Shown: positions 8,629 through 18,498, numbered from the stretch's first letter. The stretch is 64,000 bases of DNA from Alkaliphilus metalliredigens QYMF (GCF_000016985.1 NC_009633.1:4259539-4323538); one strand, 5' to 3'. Notes: generated by a model from the letters alone, not told the origin. Numbers and translations: made by a program.

Positions 8629-11600
8629 CGTTTCACCCCTTGATCCACGTCGAATAAGTATAAATATGTTTCCTTTACCTGTTTTCCTGTAATACGCTCT
8701 AGGGCTTCTGCATACATCATTAGTTGCACATCATATCTTGTCATGATGCTGGCGGTATCTCCATTGAGGACAATGTCATTTTTATAGTCCACCAATACCA
8801 AACCATCCATTTCCTCAAAGTAGCAGTCTATCACCCCTTGAACAAGTAGCTTTTCCTCTAGATTTTCAGATAACCCATGGATGACATCCTTAGCGGATTT
8901 TTCAATAATAAATGGTGATTCTCGATATACCTTCTCTGCCCCAAGCATTCGCTTTCCTATTTCACTCTTAAAGTAATTTACGATTTTCCCTACATTGACG
9001 ACCTGAGCTTCTTCTTCAGTAATCAACTCCCGGGCCACCATCAAGTCTATCTGTTGACTGATCTCCTCTTCACTTCCAACTTGATTTAATGCTAAATGCT
9101 GAAGTACAAAGTGAATAATGGTCCCTCTTTCCGCTGCAGTCAGGGCCTTTTTACCCTCCATAAACTTTGGGGTTTTAACAAGTGTGGGGATTTGATGTAC
9201 AATAGAATCCATCTCTCCCATATTGGCTTTTTTAATATCCGACACCGAAAGCTTAGAGGGGATCACAGTTGCCTGGGGGTAAGGATACTGCCAGTTAAGC
9301 CTGTTATCAATTTCTTCTTTGTGTTCTGTGTGCCTATGTGGCGAAAAGTCCTCTCGATTAAAATGGGTCAACTTTTCCTTATATTCCTCTTCCTTTAATC
9401 GTTTTTCATGCTCTTCTAATACAACAGCTTGCCTACCTAAAATGTTTACTGTCCATTTAGAATCCTCAGCCTTATATTTCAGTTCATTAAATTCAAAATC
9501 ACCTAGTTCTCTTAACACTTCTCCGTGAGGATGCTTAATCAATGCAGCACCTATCCAATCTAAGTAGCTTTTGGCATTCATTAGTGAATAGATGTTGTCC
9601 GCCTGGTTCCAGTTTGTAACCAGCCTGTCAATTTTCCGTAAAGAGCCAACGATAATCAACTTATCTTTGGGTCTGGTAAAGGCAACATACAAAATTCTCA
9701 TTTCCTCAGATAGACTTTCTATCTTAATTTGATCCTTCATGGCAAGCTTCGCAATACTGTCTCTGTATGTTCTCAAGTTAGAGTCCACAAATTTGGGCCC
9801 TAGGCCTAAATCCTTATGCAATAGCACATCTGCACTGGTATCCCTTAGGTTAAAGTTTTTACCCATACCCGCTGCAATGACCACAGGAAACTCTAAACCC
9901 TTGCTTTTGTGGATACTCATGATACGAACCACATTATCGTTTTCCCCAAGTATTTTTGCTGCACCCATGTCACCTTTACTACCTTGAAGCTTTTCAATAA
10001 ATTTGATAAAGTTAAACAAACCTTTTATTGAGGTCTTTTCAAATTGACTGGCACGGTCAAATAAAATTCTAAGATTAGCTTGTCGTTGAAGTCCACCAGG
10101 CATTGCTCCTACATAATAGTAAAAACCCGTATCCATAAGGAGCTTCCATATAAACTGATCTATTTTAATATATCTAGCCTCATTTCCCCATTTGTTAAGC
10201 TTTTCAATAAAGGAAACCAGCTTGTCTTTTAACGCATCCTCATTTTTTTCAATATATTTTTCTATTGCATCATAATAGGTACCATTTTTATCATTAATTC
10301 TAATATCAATCAGTTCCGCCGTTGTAAATTCACCAATAGGAGATCTCATCACACTGATTAGGGGAATATCCTGCCTTTTATTATCGATTACCTTTAGTAG
10401 ATTAAGGAACATTCCCACTTCGATGGCCTCAAAATAACCTGTATTTGCATCGGCGTAGGCAGGTATTCCTTCACGAATAAATGCCTCTAAAAAGCTTTGT
10501 GCCCAATTCTTCGTGGTTCTTAAAAGCACAACAATGTCTTTAAATTCTAACCTTCGATAAACTTCATTCTTTTCATCGTAGATTTCTTCGTTTAATAAAT
10601 CCTTAATCCTTTTGGCTATAATACGAGCCTCTACTTCAATATCAGCCAGTTCCTGTAGCTCCTCTTCTATGTCCTCATCTATCTCCATATTTTTTTCGAT
10701 TAGATTCACTTCAATAGATGGCTCCTTAATGGACTCAAAACTAGCCCCTTGGTATAGGGCCGCCCTATGATCATATCCTATTTCTCCTAGCTCCTTGGAC
10801 ATAATATATTTAAATAGATAATTAACTCCGGCCAACACCTCACCTCTACTTCTAAAGTTTTTAGCAAGGTCTATTCGTCTATTTATGTCTCCTTCTTTTT
10901 CTCCAAATGTTTCGTACTTTTCTATAAATAGGCTTGGGTCCGCTAGACGAAAACGATAAATACTTTGTTTTACATCCCCCACCATAAAAAGGTTATCTTT
11001 TCTCTTAATGGATTGGATCAAGGTCTCTTGTACGATATTACTGTCCTGATACTCATCAACGAAAATATATTCAAACCTTTGCTGATACTCCTGAGCTACC
11101 AATTCATTGGCTAAAATTTCAAGTCCATAATGTTCCAGATCATTAAAATCAACGATACCCCTATCGGCTTTCTTTTGGGCATATCTGCTGGTAAATCCCG
11201 TCACTAACTGATATAGATAATCCATTAAAGGATGAAGTTTGTTTAAATCCTCTACATAGGCCTCGGGACTCACGGTAAAAATATTATCTTTAATGTCCTT
11301 GATAATGCCCTTAGCCTTATCTCTTAGGTTTTTGGACTCCTCTTTTAATACCGGGTCGCTTTCCTTTGAAGGCTTTAATCTGGCATGATTGATGTGATTT
11401 AAATGTTCATAAAATGATGTAATAGGTAGGGTTAGGCTATCATACAGCTCGCTTATTTGACCTAAATCTGAAAGGATGGCTTCTTCATATACTTCCGGTC
11501 CCCCTGGCTCCTGTGCAATACTGAGGGCATTATTTAAAAGATCCATGGCTCCTTTTAATTGAATTTCAATCCTACTCTTGATGGTTTTAATCCATAAACT

Positions 11601-12218
11601 CTCATCAAAGTCTTCAATAGACAGGGAAAAGTCCCCTACCTTTTCCTTAAGCCACACTTCCGGGTAAGGCTGACTTTGAATAAATCCATATACCTTTAAT
11701 ACTAAATCCTGCAATGGCCTATCTTCCTTTGTTCCTCCAAAGGCTTCTACTAACCTAAAGAATGTCTCATGGGCCCCTTGGTATTCCTCTTCAAACAGCT
11801 CTTCTAAAGCTTCTAGTCTCATAATACTGGTTTCTGTTATGTCTCCAATTCTAAATCCAGGGTCCACATCAATAATATGAAAATGTCTTCTGACCACGTC
11901 GATACAAAAAGAGTGGATGGTTGTGATAGAGGCTCTATTAAGCAAATTGATCTGTCTTCTTAAATGGGCCTCTTGCTCGGTCTTTCTCTCCATTTCTTCC
12001 ATAATAGCTCCTGCGATTCTTTCTCGCATTTCTCCAGCGGCTGCATTGGTAAATGTCACGATCAAAAGTCTATCGATATCAATTTTATCCTTTAAAATAA
12101 TTTGAATAATCCGTTCAACAAGCACCGCTGTTTTACCGGATCCAGCTGCAGCAGAGATCAAAAGATTACTTCCCCTGGCGTCTATGGCAGCTTGTTGCTC
12201 TGTAGTCCAATTTTTCAT
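8625..12218 (-). CDS. addA: ATP-dependent helicase/nuclease subunit A (AddA)
   Basis: AddA is the helicase and one nuclease of the AddAB break-processing enzyme. From ATG 12218 (1197 residues; GAGGTG ribosome site nine bases upstream) it shows Walker A AAAGSGKT at 23-30, helicase motif II FVDEYQDSN, the motif QSIYRFR, motif V/VI region MSIHKSKGLEFPVV and LYVAFTRPKDKL, and a C-terminal RecB-type nuclease with GVIDCYFEE...VDYKND. An ATG 15 bases upstream includes the ribosome site and is less likely. Its usual partner addB is not adjacent but 6.7 kb upstream, so this gene must rely on its own promoter near 12310-12340. Confidence 0.97.
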   Translation of the reverse strand: MKNWTTEQQAAIDARGSNLLISAAAGSGKTAVLVERIIQIILKDKIDIDRLLIVTFTNAAAGEMRERIAGAIMEEMERKTEQEAHLRRQINLLNRASITTIHSFCIDVVRRHFHIIDVDPGFRIGDITETSIMRLEALEELFEEEYQGAHETFFRLVEAFGGTKEDRPLQDLVLKVYGFIQSQPYPEVWLKEKVGDFSLSIEDFDESLWIKTIKSRIEIQLKGAMDLLNNALSIAQEPGGPEVYEEAILSDLGQISELYDSLTLPITSFYEHLNHINHARLKPSKESDPVLKEESKNLRDKAKGIIKDIKDNIFTVSPEAYVEDLNKLHPLMDYLYQLVTGFTSRYAQKKADRGIVDFNDLEHYGLEILANELVAQEYQQRFEYIFVDEYQDSNIVQETLIQSIKRKDNLFMVGDVKQSIYRFRLADPSLFIEKYETFGEKEGDINRRIDLAKNFRSRGEVLAGVNYLFKYIMSKELGEIGYDHRAALYQGASFESIKEPSIEVNLIEKNMEIDEDIEEELQELADIEVEARIIAKRIKDLLNEEIYDEKNEVYRRLEFKDIVVLLRTTKNWAQSFLEAFIREGIPAYADANTGYFEAIEVGMFLNLLKVIDNKRQDIPLISVMRSPIGEFTTAELIDIRINDKNGTYYDAIEKYIEKNEDALKDKLVSFIEKLNKWGNEARYIKIDQFIWKLLMDTGFYYYVGAMPGGLQRQANLRILFDRASQFEKTSIKGLFNFIKFIEKLQGSKGDMGAAKILGENDNVVRIMSIHKSKGLEFPVVIAAGMGKNFNLRDTSADVLLHKDLGLGPKFVDSNLRTYRDSIAKLAMKDQIKIESLSEEMRILYVAFTRPKDKLIIVGSLRKIDRLVTNWNQADNIYSLMNAKSYLDWIGAALIKHPHGEVLRELGDFEFNELKYKAEDSKWTVNILGRQAVVLEEHEKRLKEEEYKEKLTHFNREDFSPHRHTEHKEEIDNRLNWQYPYPQATVIPSKLSVSDIKKANMGEMDSIVHQIPTLVKTPKFMEGKKALTAAERGTIIHFVLQHLALNQVGSEEEISQQIDLMVARELITEEEAQVVNVGKIVNYFKSEIGKRMLGAEKVYRESPFIIEKSAKDVIHGLSENLEEKLLVQGVIDCYFEEMDGLVLVDYKNDIVLNGDTASIMTRYDVQLMMYAEALERITGKQVKETYLYLFDVDQGVKR

Positions 12219-12307
12219 TACCCTACACCTCATTTCAATACTTTATCCTGGGCTACAATTCAGTGGGATCAAAACCTCATCTGAATTAAGTCTCGTTTTT
12301 ATTGCTC

Positions 12308-12337
12308 TAATTATATCATATATAGAACGAATGTTTT
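12308..12337 (-). promoter_or_regulatory. addA promoter region with LexA-like box
   Basis: On the minus strand an AT-rich TATAAT (in GATATAATTA) lies just downstream of a near-palindrome whose plus-strand form is GAAC-GAAT-GTTT (12325-12336). This differs at one base from GAAC-N4-GTTC, the core of the Gram-positive LexA/DinR box. The same arrangement and nearly the same sequence precede addB (22458-22485), which supports a real shared regulatory site. SOS control is an inference. Confidence 0.55.
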
Positions 12338-12339
12338 AG

Positions 12340-12368
12340 AAACAACAGTCCCTAAAAAACTGTTGTTT
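12340..12368. repeat. 10-bp inverted repeat at the edge of the addA-addB insertion
   Basis: AAACAACAGT and ACTGTTGTTT form a perfect stem with a 9-base loop, immediately upstream of the addA promoter. It could be an old terminator or an insertion boundary. The stretch 12371-12600 beyond it is AT-rich and holds no gene I can support. Confidence 0.6.
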
Positions 12369-12627
12369 TCCTCTCTATGGCTCCTACAGAGATTAGTATT
12401 ATCAATTCACTTGAAATTAGTATAAACATGGTATTTTAGTCACCAAGCAAAATATCTTTTAAATATAAAAAAACAAAAAAATATTCAAAAGAGAGGTTTA
12501 CATTTCCTCCTAAAAATCGCTTGTATATAGTGAGAAGGAAATAACCGGTTAAAAATTCTCAAGATATTAATTCAATATGTGTAAACAAAATGAAGATCAT
12601 CAAAAAAACTTAGGAGGAGGAAAGACA

Positions 12628-12871
12628 TTTGAACAAAAAATATTTGAATTAGCATCCACCCAAGAAATATGAACAGTACTTGCTGTAGCTCTGATTTTTT
12701 TACATCTTAAAAAATTAAGAGAGAAGAGATTTTCGTCAAGAAGACAAGGAGAAAAAGTATCAAGAGATTACATGAAATTTAACAGATAAATTGAATCTAA
12801 TGGAAGATGTGAAAAAAAATGTTGTAGAAATAAAAGATTATATATTTAAGAAAGGTTCTATAAAAAAATAA
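12628..12871 (+). pseudogene. Degenerate BhlA/UviB-type holin-like gene
   Basis: A strong ribosome site (TAGGAGGAGG at 12611-12620) precedes a broken frame. Reading EQKIFELASTQEI, then TGA at 12670 where the family usually has Trp, then TVLAVALIF, gives the membrane segment of the BhlA/UviB bacteriocin-associated holin family. A frameshift near 12735 is needed to continue as DFRQEDKEKKYQEI, then a second TGA at 12773, then NLTDKLNLMEDVKKN and VVEIKDYIFKK to TAA at 12871. The start codon also seems lost. This is the family's usual length (about 80 residues), so one whole gene has decayed in place. The intact gene at 12899 follows after 27 bases. Confidence 0.75.
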
Positions 12872-12898
12872 ATATAAAATGAAAAGGAGATGATTTTT

Positions 12899-13570
12899 AT
12901 GGGCGGATATCATGTTGCACATAGAGCTACTAGTTATACAAAATATATAGGTATTGCCAGTACATTAAAATTACCAAATAATTGCGGTTTTGAAAAAGAT
13001 TCAGCAGCAACTGTATACGATGGAGTATTTCCTGAATTTATACATGGCTTTTATAAGAATTCTTATGGATTAGATGTCGGTGTAATCTACAGGGATAAAA
13101 AATTCAAATTGTTTTATCATAGTTTTTCAAATACCTGTAATCCTACTGATGGTGATGTAGAAGTAAATGTATCAAAAAGAGATACTATAGAGTTAAAAAC
13201 TTATTTAAGTGGTAATAAAATCCTTGCTGAAGCCTGGAAAAATTCTGTGAAATTGAAAACGCTAAGCATTCCATTAACATCAGCAGCAGCCCAAGCTTTT
13301 GCAGGCGGAGCTAAAATAAATAGAGAACTTGTTATCGCAGCAAACAGACATCCTTATATTCCCTGCGATGCATATTTTAGTGATACAACATTCTCAAAAA
13401 GTACATTAACAACCACAAGTTACACATATGAAAAATTAAGAATATCTAATAGTAAATTATTGAGATATGCAGATGAAGGCACTATGGATCGCAGTAGATA
13501 TGGTTATCTTCCTCCTACAGAAGATAGTGGTGGATATGTTATAGATACAGGCTCTTGCGATTTTAGATAA
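12899..13570 (+). CDS. Orphan 223-residue protein of unknown function
   Basis: The start ATG 12899 follows AAAAGGAG by nine bases; another ATG at 12890 directly abuts the ribosome site. The protein begins MGGYHVAHRATSYTKYIG and has no signal peptide or membrane span. It has a Ser/Thr-rich stretch near residue 175 (FSKSTLTTTSYTY) and Cys residues at about 27, 79, 162 and near the C-terminus (SCDFR). I recognise no family. It follows a ruined holin-like gene on the same strand, so it may once have been released through that holin, as with some non-classically exported toxins or bacteriocins; this is speculation. Confidence 0.8.
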   Translation: MGGYHVAHRATSYTKYIGIASTLKLPNNCGFEKDSAATVYDGVFPEFIHGFYKNSYGLDVGVIYRDKKFKLFYHSFSNTCNPTDGDVEVNVSKRDTIELKTYLSGNKILAEAWKNSVKLKTLSIPLTSAAAQAFAGGAKINRELVIAANRHPYIPCDAYFSDTTFSKSTLTTTSYTYEKLRISNSKLLRYADEGTMDRSRYGYLPPTEDSGGYVIDTGSCDFR

Positions 13571-13584
13571 AATGTTTTTATATA

Positions 13585-13627
13585 AAAATAATAGTAGCGT
13601 AATGCTTTTTTACTCTACTATTATTTT
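13585..13627. terminator. Bidirectional terminator
   Basis: A 13-bp perfect stem (AAAATAATAGTAG / CTACTATTATTTT) with T runs on both strands lies between the converging orphan gene (plus) and SLH gene (minus). Confidence 0.8.
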
Positions 13628-13637
13628 TAATTTTATA

Positions 13638-14615
13638 CTATTGAAATGAATTAATATTTACCCATGTTTCAGATGAATCATACGATGATATTACTCTAAA
13701 TGTAGTTCCATCTATTTCAAAAAACTTAATAAAATCTTGTGTATTTCCACTAGAATAATAAGACTCAGTGTTTATTATAATCTTTATTAAATCATTTATT
13801 TGTACAGTATCTTCTAATTTACTATTTAGCATATAATATAAATCATTTTCCAATTTCTCGCGACTTTTTATCTCACCCCATTCTATTAAAGGTGAAACAT
13901 CTCCCCGTACAAAAATGTTTAGTTCCGTATCTCTAGGTACAAAAAAACCATCATAATAACTATCTTTTGAAGGTGTAAACCATTCGTATCGCAAAGCAAT
14001 TTTATCTAGAATGATCAAAGCTTGTTCTATAGTAGTGGGTAATTTAGGATCTAATCGATTATTGAAGCCTTTAATAATTCCTTCATTAACACAATAAAGC
14101 ATAGCATTATAAGCCCATTTACTTATATCTTTTTCATCTGAAAAATTATTTAAATTGCCGCTTACATCAGTATCAATTCCATTAATATTCAAAAATTTGG
14201 CTATTACGATTGCAAGTTCTTCTCTAGTTATATTAGACATTGGTGCGTATTCATCTTTACTTATTCCCTTTATAAGTCCTAATGAATAAGCTCTTTGAAC
14301 ATCTATTGAATCTGTATCTTTAAATGGATTTTCTTTTAAAGGTATATCTTCTTTATTCGTTTGGGTTCCTATAGCATACATAGATATAATCAACTCTGCC
14401 AATTCTTCTCGGGTTATGTTTTCTGTATATTTATTATCGTCAAGTATAGATACATCTACTTTATTATGTATAAAATCAGCTATGGCTTCACCCGACCAAA
14501 AATTATTATAAGCATGGACCGTTGTTATTTTCATATTTGTAGCTAATAAGCTTAGTACTATCGTAAGCACTAAAAAAGTTTTTGATTTTTTACTTCTTTG
14601 ATTTTTTACGAACAT
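13638..14615 (-). CDS. S-layer homology (SLH) domain surface protein
   Basis: ATG 14615 with GAGGAG upstream is chosen; the frame is open to 14702 but the extension has no ribosome site. The 325-residue protein has a basic N-terminus and hydrophobic signal segment (TFLVLTIVLSLLATN). Three SLH-like repeats follow, the clearest being FKDTDSIDVQRAYSLGLIKG with ITREELA, and WAYNAMLYCVNEGIIKG. SLH domains bind secondary cell-wall polymers and hold proteins on the cell surface. The C-terminal ~100 residues are unique. It lies inside the insertion between addA and addB. Confidence 0.88.
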   Translation of the reverse strand: MFVKNQRSKKSKTFLVLTIVLSLLATNMKITTVHAYNNFWSGEAIADFIHNKVDVSILDDNKYTENITREELAELIISMYAIGTQTNKEDIPLKENPFKDTDSIDVQRAYSLGLIKGISKDEYAPMSNITREELAIVIAKFLNINGIDTDVSGNLNNFSDEKDISKWAYNAMLYCVNEGIIKGFNNRLDPKLPTTIEQALIILDKIALRYEWFTPSKDSYYDGFFVPRDTELNIFVRGDVSPLIEWGEIKSREKLENDLYYMLNSKLEDTVQINDLIKIIINTESYYSSGNTQDFIKFFEIDGTTFRVISSYDSSETWVNINSFQ

Positions 14616-15133
14616 ATTTAATCTCCTCATAAAATAAGATTTGCAAGAAAATTTTATTGTTAATACGTAGAGATAGTAGCCTTGCAATCTATTTTCTCTC
14701 ATATTTCCATGAAATTCCTTTTAAGTATTTCTTATGTTTCACCTCTCTTTAATTCAAATTTATAAATCAGTTGGAAATTTATTGTATAATTAAGCTATTT
14801 TTACAATCTCATTATATCATTTCTTTTTTCAAAACTATTTTACAAATTAATTACAGTTTATATTTACTAACCAGTACTTATTACAAAAAAGATACTACAA
14901 AGAAGTAATTTGCTAGATTGCAAGAGATTTTAAAAAATCTTTTTAATATGAGTTCCGAATCAAATCCAAGTGCGTTATAGTAATAGTCGTGGGGTAGCAA
15001 CTCTAGTTGCAAGTCCATGAAAATGCACCTCGCATATGGTATTTGGATTTGTTTAGCCACTTCCATTTTACCATTTTTGCTCAGGTGCATTTTATATTTT
15101 CGCCGAATTTATGGACTCTTTCAACAGGTTCTA
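14616..15133. other. Gene-poor AT-rich gap with a possible ORF remnant
   Basis: No ribosome-site-led gene was found in this 518-base stretch. A 69-codon minus-strand frame at 14881-15090 (MHLSKNGKMEVAKQ...) lacks a good ribosome site, and a neighbouring frame reads EPVERVHKFGENIKC, so this may be a broken gene. An 11-bp inverted repeat AAAATGCACCT (15020-15030) / AGGTGCATTTT (15083-15093) is present. Nothing here could be assigned a function. Confidence 0.4.
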
Positions 15134-15796
15134 TTAACTAGATTGTATTATTCCATCATCTAAATATAGAATTCTATCACATTTCTTAGCTATTAGAATA
15201 TCATGAGTCACTACTATAGCAGTTAACTCTCTAGAATCTTTTATTAAACCTAATACAATATTTTTCGACTCTTTATCCAATGTATTGGTCATTTCATCTG
15301 CTAAAATGACCTCAGGATTTGTAATCATAGCTCTTGCAATAGAAATTTTTTGCCTCTCTCCAGCAGACATATTATCTGGCTTTTTATTTAATAGATGTTT
15401 AATCTTTAGGGTTGATGAGATTTCATCTACTTTCTCTTCTATCACTTCCTTGGTGTATCCTCTAAATAAAAGAGGTAATGATATATTATAAAACCCTTTT
15501 TTATCTCGTATTAAACAAAATCCTTGAGGTATATATCCAAAATGATTTCTTCTTAATTTATTCAACTTCAAAGGTTGATCTATAGACAATTTCTTATCAT
15601 TAAATATATACTCACCCTTATCTGGTGTATCAATAGTCCCTATTAGGTTTAACAAAGTAGTTTTTCCGGATCCATTATTACCCATTATGGCAATCTTTTC
15701 ACCTTTTTCTATTCCTAAATTAATATTCTTTAATACCTGAATATTATCCCCTTTATGTATATATGATTTAGAAATATTTTTTAAATTTATCAGCAT
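15134..15796 (-). CDS. ABC transporter ATP-binding protein (MacB/LolD type)
   Basis: This 220-residue ATPase has Walker A MGNNGSGKTT, Q-loop IPQGFCLI, signature MSAGERQK, Walker B VILADEMTNTLD and switch His VVTHD. ATG 15796 is used because GGGAGG, which lies in the end of the upstream permease gene, precedes it by six bases. The short single-domain layout is that of ATPases partnered with MacB/FtsX permeases, including those linked to lactococcin 972-type bacteriocins. The two genes upstream supply the permease. Confidence 0.92.
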   Translation of the reverse strand: MLINLKNISKSYIHKGDNIQVLKNINLGIEKGEKIAIMGNNGSGKTTLLNLIGTIDTPDKGEYIFNDKKLSIDQPLKLNKLRRNHFGYIPQGFCLIRDKKGFYNISLPLLFRGYTKEVIEEKVDEISSTLKIKHLLNKKPDNMSAGERQKISIARAMITNPEVILADEMTNTLDKESKNIVLGLIKDSRELTAIVVTHDILIAKKCDRILYLDDGIIQSS

Positions 15797-15798
15797 AA

Positions 15799-17073
15799 TT
15801 ATTCCTCCCATGCATTTTTAAGAAATAGCTTATTTAGAAAATCGCTTCCAATCATATTGGCCGTTACAAACCATATAATAAGGCTTACAACAATATTTAT
15901 AACACTATATAATAAGGAAGGCTTAAAAATCAGCAATTGAATAATCACACTTAATATATTTGATACAGCTAATACGATCAAAATTTCAAATTGTATACTT
16001 CGTTTAATGGTTAAAATGTTTGCTCCTGAAACTAAATATGCCCAGTATGTACCTATATTTCGTAAAATTTTCTTATTGAAAATAATTATTATAAGTGCAG
16101 ATGAGATGAATACTAATATGCCGTAAAATACAATAAAGCTTGAAATCAAACTACTACCAACTTCTCTTTGATCTATGCCTGCAATATCATTTGTAGACCA
16201 TGACGAATATTTCTTCAGACCACTTTCTTTAGCCATCTTATTAATTATCGTTTTAGCTTTATTATTGCTTACCCCCTCTATTGGTTTCAGTATACCACTT
16301 GTCTTTAAGCCATAATGTCTAACTTGAAAAATTTTATCTTGTGTGTTAATTGGCTTTTCACAATTAATACAAGGCATTATTATATATCTATCTAAATATT
16401 GAATATCATTGCCAATTTGAATATAACTATCTTGCTCTAAAAATCCAATTACCTCAAAGTTAAAAGGTTCTGCTATATAAACACCTTGTAATTCTTGTCC
16501 CAATTTATATTGTTTTTTATACTCATATCCCAAAATGATAGGTACAGTTTCATTTATGCTATGAAAATAATCTTCTTCTTTAAATTTCTGCCCTTCTAAT
16601 AACTTTAAATTAAAATCAGAAAAGCAATTATAACTTAATTGAGCTGCTTTAATTGTGGCCGCTGGCGGATATTTAGTCCCATTCATCTCCATAACAATAT
16701 CTTCTTTATAAGGATTCCCGTCTTCATACATTTTTCTAAATATGTCAGAACCTTCATAATTTAAAATATACAAAGATTGGTAATATATCTCATAGTACTC
16801 AAATTCTTTAGCGTTAACTAATTTTTCATACATGGTTTTAACATTGCGTTCTCCATTGGGTTGTGAGTAAAATGGAGAATATTCTTGATTATATGCAATA
16901 CTTATATAATCTTTAGGAACATTTTGCGCATATCTTGTCTGGTTGTCTGATAACAATATTTTTGTAAATATTAAATAGTTAAATAACGAAAAAACCATTG
17001 TAAATAGACAAATCATCAGTACAAATTGAATTAAATTCCTCTTTATATCTTCTTTCAAAATATATTTCAACAT
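15799..17073 (-). CDS. MacB/FtsX-type ABC permease, second half-gene
   Basis: The 424-residue protein has one N-terminal membrane span, a ~260-residue extracellular domain (with QELQGVYIAEPFNFEVIGF, a MacB-like core feature) and three C-terminal spans, the usual single FtsX permease layout. It overlaps the upstream permease gene by 7 bp and ends two bases before the ATPase gene. Two such proteins with one ATPase can form a heterodimeric exporter or peptide-sensing complex. In lactococcin 972-type systems the permease is one longer protein, so a split is notable. Substrate unknown. Confidence 0.8.
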   Translation of the reverse strand: MLKYILKEDIKRNLIQFVLMICLFTMVFSLFNYLIFTKILLSDNQTRYAQNVPKDYISIAYNQEYSPFYSQPNGERNVKTMYEKLVNAKEFEYYEIYYQSLYILNYEGSDIFRKMYEDGNPYKEDIVMEMNGTKYPPAATIKAAQLSYNCFSDFNLKLLEGQKFKEEDYFHSINETVPIILGYEYKKQYKLGQELQGVYIAEPFNFEVIGFLEQDSYIQIGNDIQYLDRYIIMPCINCEKPINTQDKIFQVRHYGLKTSGILKPIEGVSNNKAKTIINKMAKESGLKKYSSWSTNDIAGIDQREVGSSLISSFIVFYGILVFISSALIIIIFNKKILRNIGTYWAYLVSGANILTIKRSIQFEILIVLAVSNILSVIIQLLIFKPSLLYSVINIVVSLIIWFVTANMIGSDFLNKLFLKNAWEE

Positions 17074-18077
17074 TTTATGACTCCTTTTTTACTCCAATAG
17101 TAGCAAATATATACTATATATGCGATAAAAGAACAAATAAACAAACTAAATATAACACAAGTAATATTTAAAGGAAAACCATTCATAATCCTTTTAAAAT
17201 CAGAAAATGAAAAGAAAACCGAATATATCGCTATAGAACTTATTATTCCGATTGTTTCATATATAACCCATTTTCCTAACGTAATATAAATTGTATGATA
17301 TAGAGAAAAACCAAGAAATTTGGAAACCTGAAGTGTTTTTTGTATTGTTAAAAAGAAAGATCGACTCTTAATAAAAAATAATATCCATATTAGAATAATA
17401 ATTGGATAGATTACCCTATGAGAATGCCTTTCGTATCCCAACAAACGTTTTATCCCCTGATTTTCATCTATTATTATTTCTATCTCGCCCAAATTAGATA
17501 TTGTATTTAATATCAGATTTGTTTTAGCTACATTGTTGCCATCTATAGAGTAGATTCCCCAGTCTGCATGGTGTATACTGTCCAAATTATAAAAGATTAT
17601 ATTATCAATAATACTATTTATCCCATAACCACAAATACCAATTACTTCATAACTATCATTAAACAAAGAAAGATATCTTTTCTCGTTTTCTGCATATGTA
17701 TACTCAGTCATGTTTTCTCCTATTACAACTAGCTTTTTATTAGCAAAAAAATCAGTTTCATTAAAGAAGCGGCCATCAAGTATTTTAGGTAAATTTACAT
17801 TTCCTTTAACTAAAACCCCTCTTAATTGAGGATTATTTAAAGAGTCATCGAATATAACATAATCGTTAATATTTTCACTCTCAAACAAATCCTTAAGGTT
17901 ATCAGTCCCATACTCCCCTAAAAACATGCTAGTTTTAATTTTTTGGGTAGCAGGGCCTCTATAACCTATACTAATTTTCTCCAGTTCTTCTACATACTTC
18001 ACATAGGTAGATACGGTGATGGCAAAAATATAAACTAGAATTATTAATGATATGGTAAAAATTTTATTTTTATTCAT
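17067..18077 (-). CDS. MacB/FtsX-type ABC permease, first half-gene
   Basis: The 336-residue protein begins with one membrane span (IFTISLIILVYIFAITVSTYV), then a ~200-residue outside domain with the short MacB-like phrase LDGRFFNETDFFANKKLVVI, and about four hydrophobic C-terminal segments. AAGGGG precedes ATG 18077. It is promoter-proximal to its partner permease and ATPase. It resembles the partner in layout but is shorter. The upstream 880 bases hold only decayed ORFs. Confidence 0.78.
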   Translation of the reverse strand: MNKNKIFTISLIILVYIFAITVSTYVKYVEELEKISIGYRGPATQKIKTSMFLGEYGTDNLKDLFESENINDYVIFDDSLNNPQLRGVLVKGNVNLPKILDGRFFNETDFFANKKLVVIGENMTEYTYAENEKRYLSLFNDSYEVIGICGYGINSIIDNIIFYNLDSIHHADWGIYSIDGNNVAKTNLILNTISNLGEIEIIIDENQGIKRLLGYERHSHRVIYPIIILIWILFFIKSRSFFLTIQKTLQVSKFLGFSLYHTIYITLGKWVIYETIGIISSIAIYSVFFSFSDFKRIMNGFPLNITCVIFSLFICSFIAYIVYICYYWSKKGVIKC

Positions 18078-18165
18078 TGGCGTCCCCTTCTTTATAGAGT
18101 TTGAGATAGCAAATATAGCTATCTCAAACCACTATAAAATTATAGTTTATGAATATATTTAGAAT

Positions 18166-18285
18166 TTATAGCCCATATCTGATACGTCCATAAGTAGAAT
18201 CATATACTTCCCATCCAACATCCTTCGAAGTAGCCGAAACTTTTCCTGTTCCCCATTTCGTAACTGCGCCAAAGCTCTTCCCCAA
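18166..18285 (-). pseudogene. Small ORF or remnant upstream of the ABC permease
   Basis: A 61-codon frame is open before a TAA at 18166-18168 but contains no ATG or GTG start, only TTG at 18285 without a ribosome site. The reading GKSFGAVTKWGTGKVSATSK followed by DVGWEVYDSTYGRIRYGL looks like real protein rich in Gly, Ser and Tyr. A small secreted peptide or bacteriocin served by the neighbouring ABC genes is possible, but it may equally be a fragment of a lost gene. Confidence 0.3.
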
Positions 18286-18498
18286 AATAAAAGTGGCAAA
18301 AACACACAGTTTGATTTTTACACCATATGCTGTATCAGTTATTTTGACTAGCTACATTATATGGTATGGAAAATATAAAAACTTACTTTTGACACTCTAA
18401 TCATAATAGATAAATAAATAATTAGTTTTTATTGACTTTTAATCCGTATCCTTAACTATTTAAAATATACCACATAATTCTTCTTATTTATCTAAATT

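Noticed and set aside
14881-15090. Possible transposase remnant
   Set aside because: No transposase motif could be found in any frame; the sequence is kept only as an unexplained ORF remnant.
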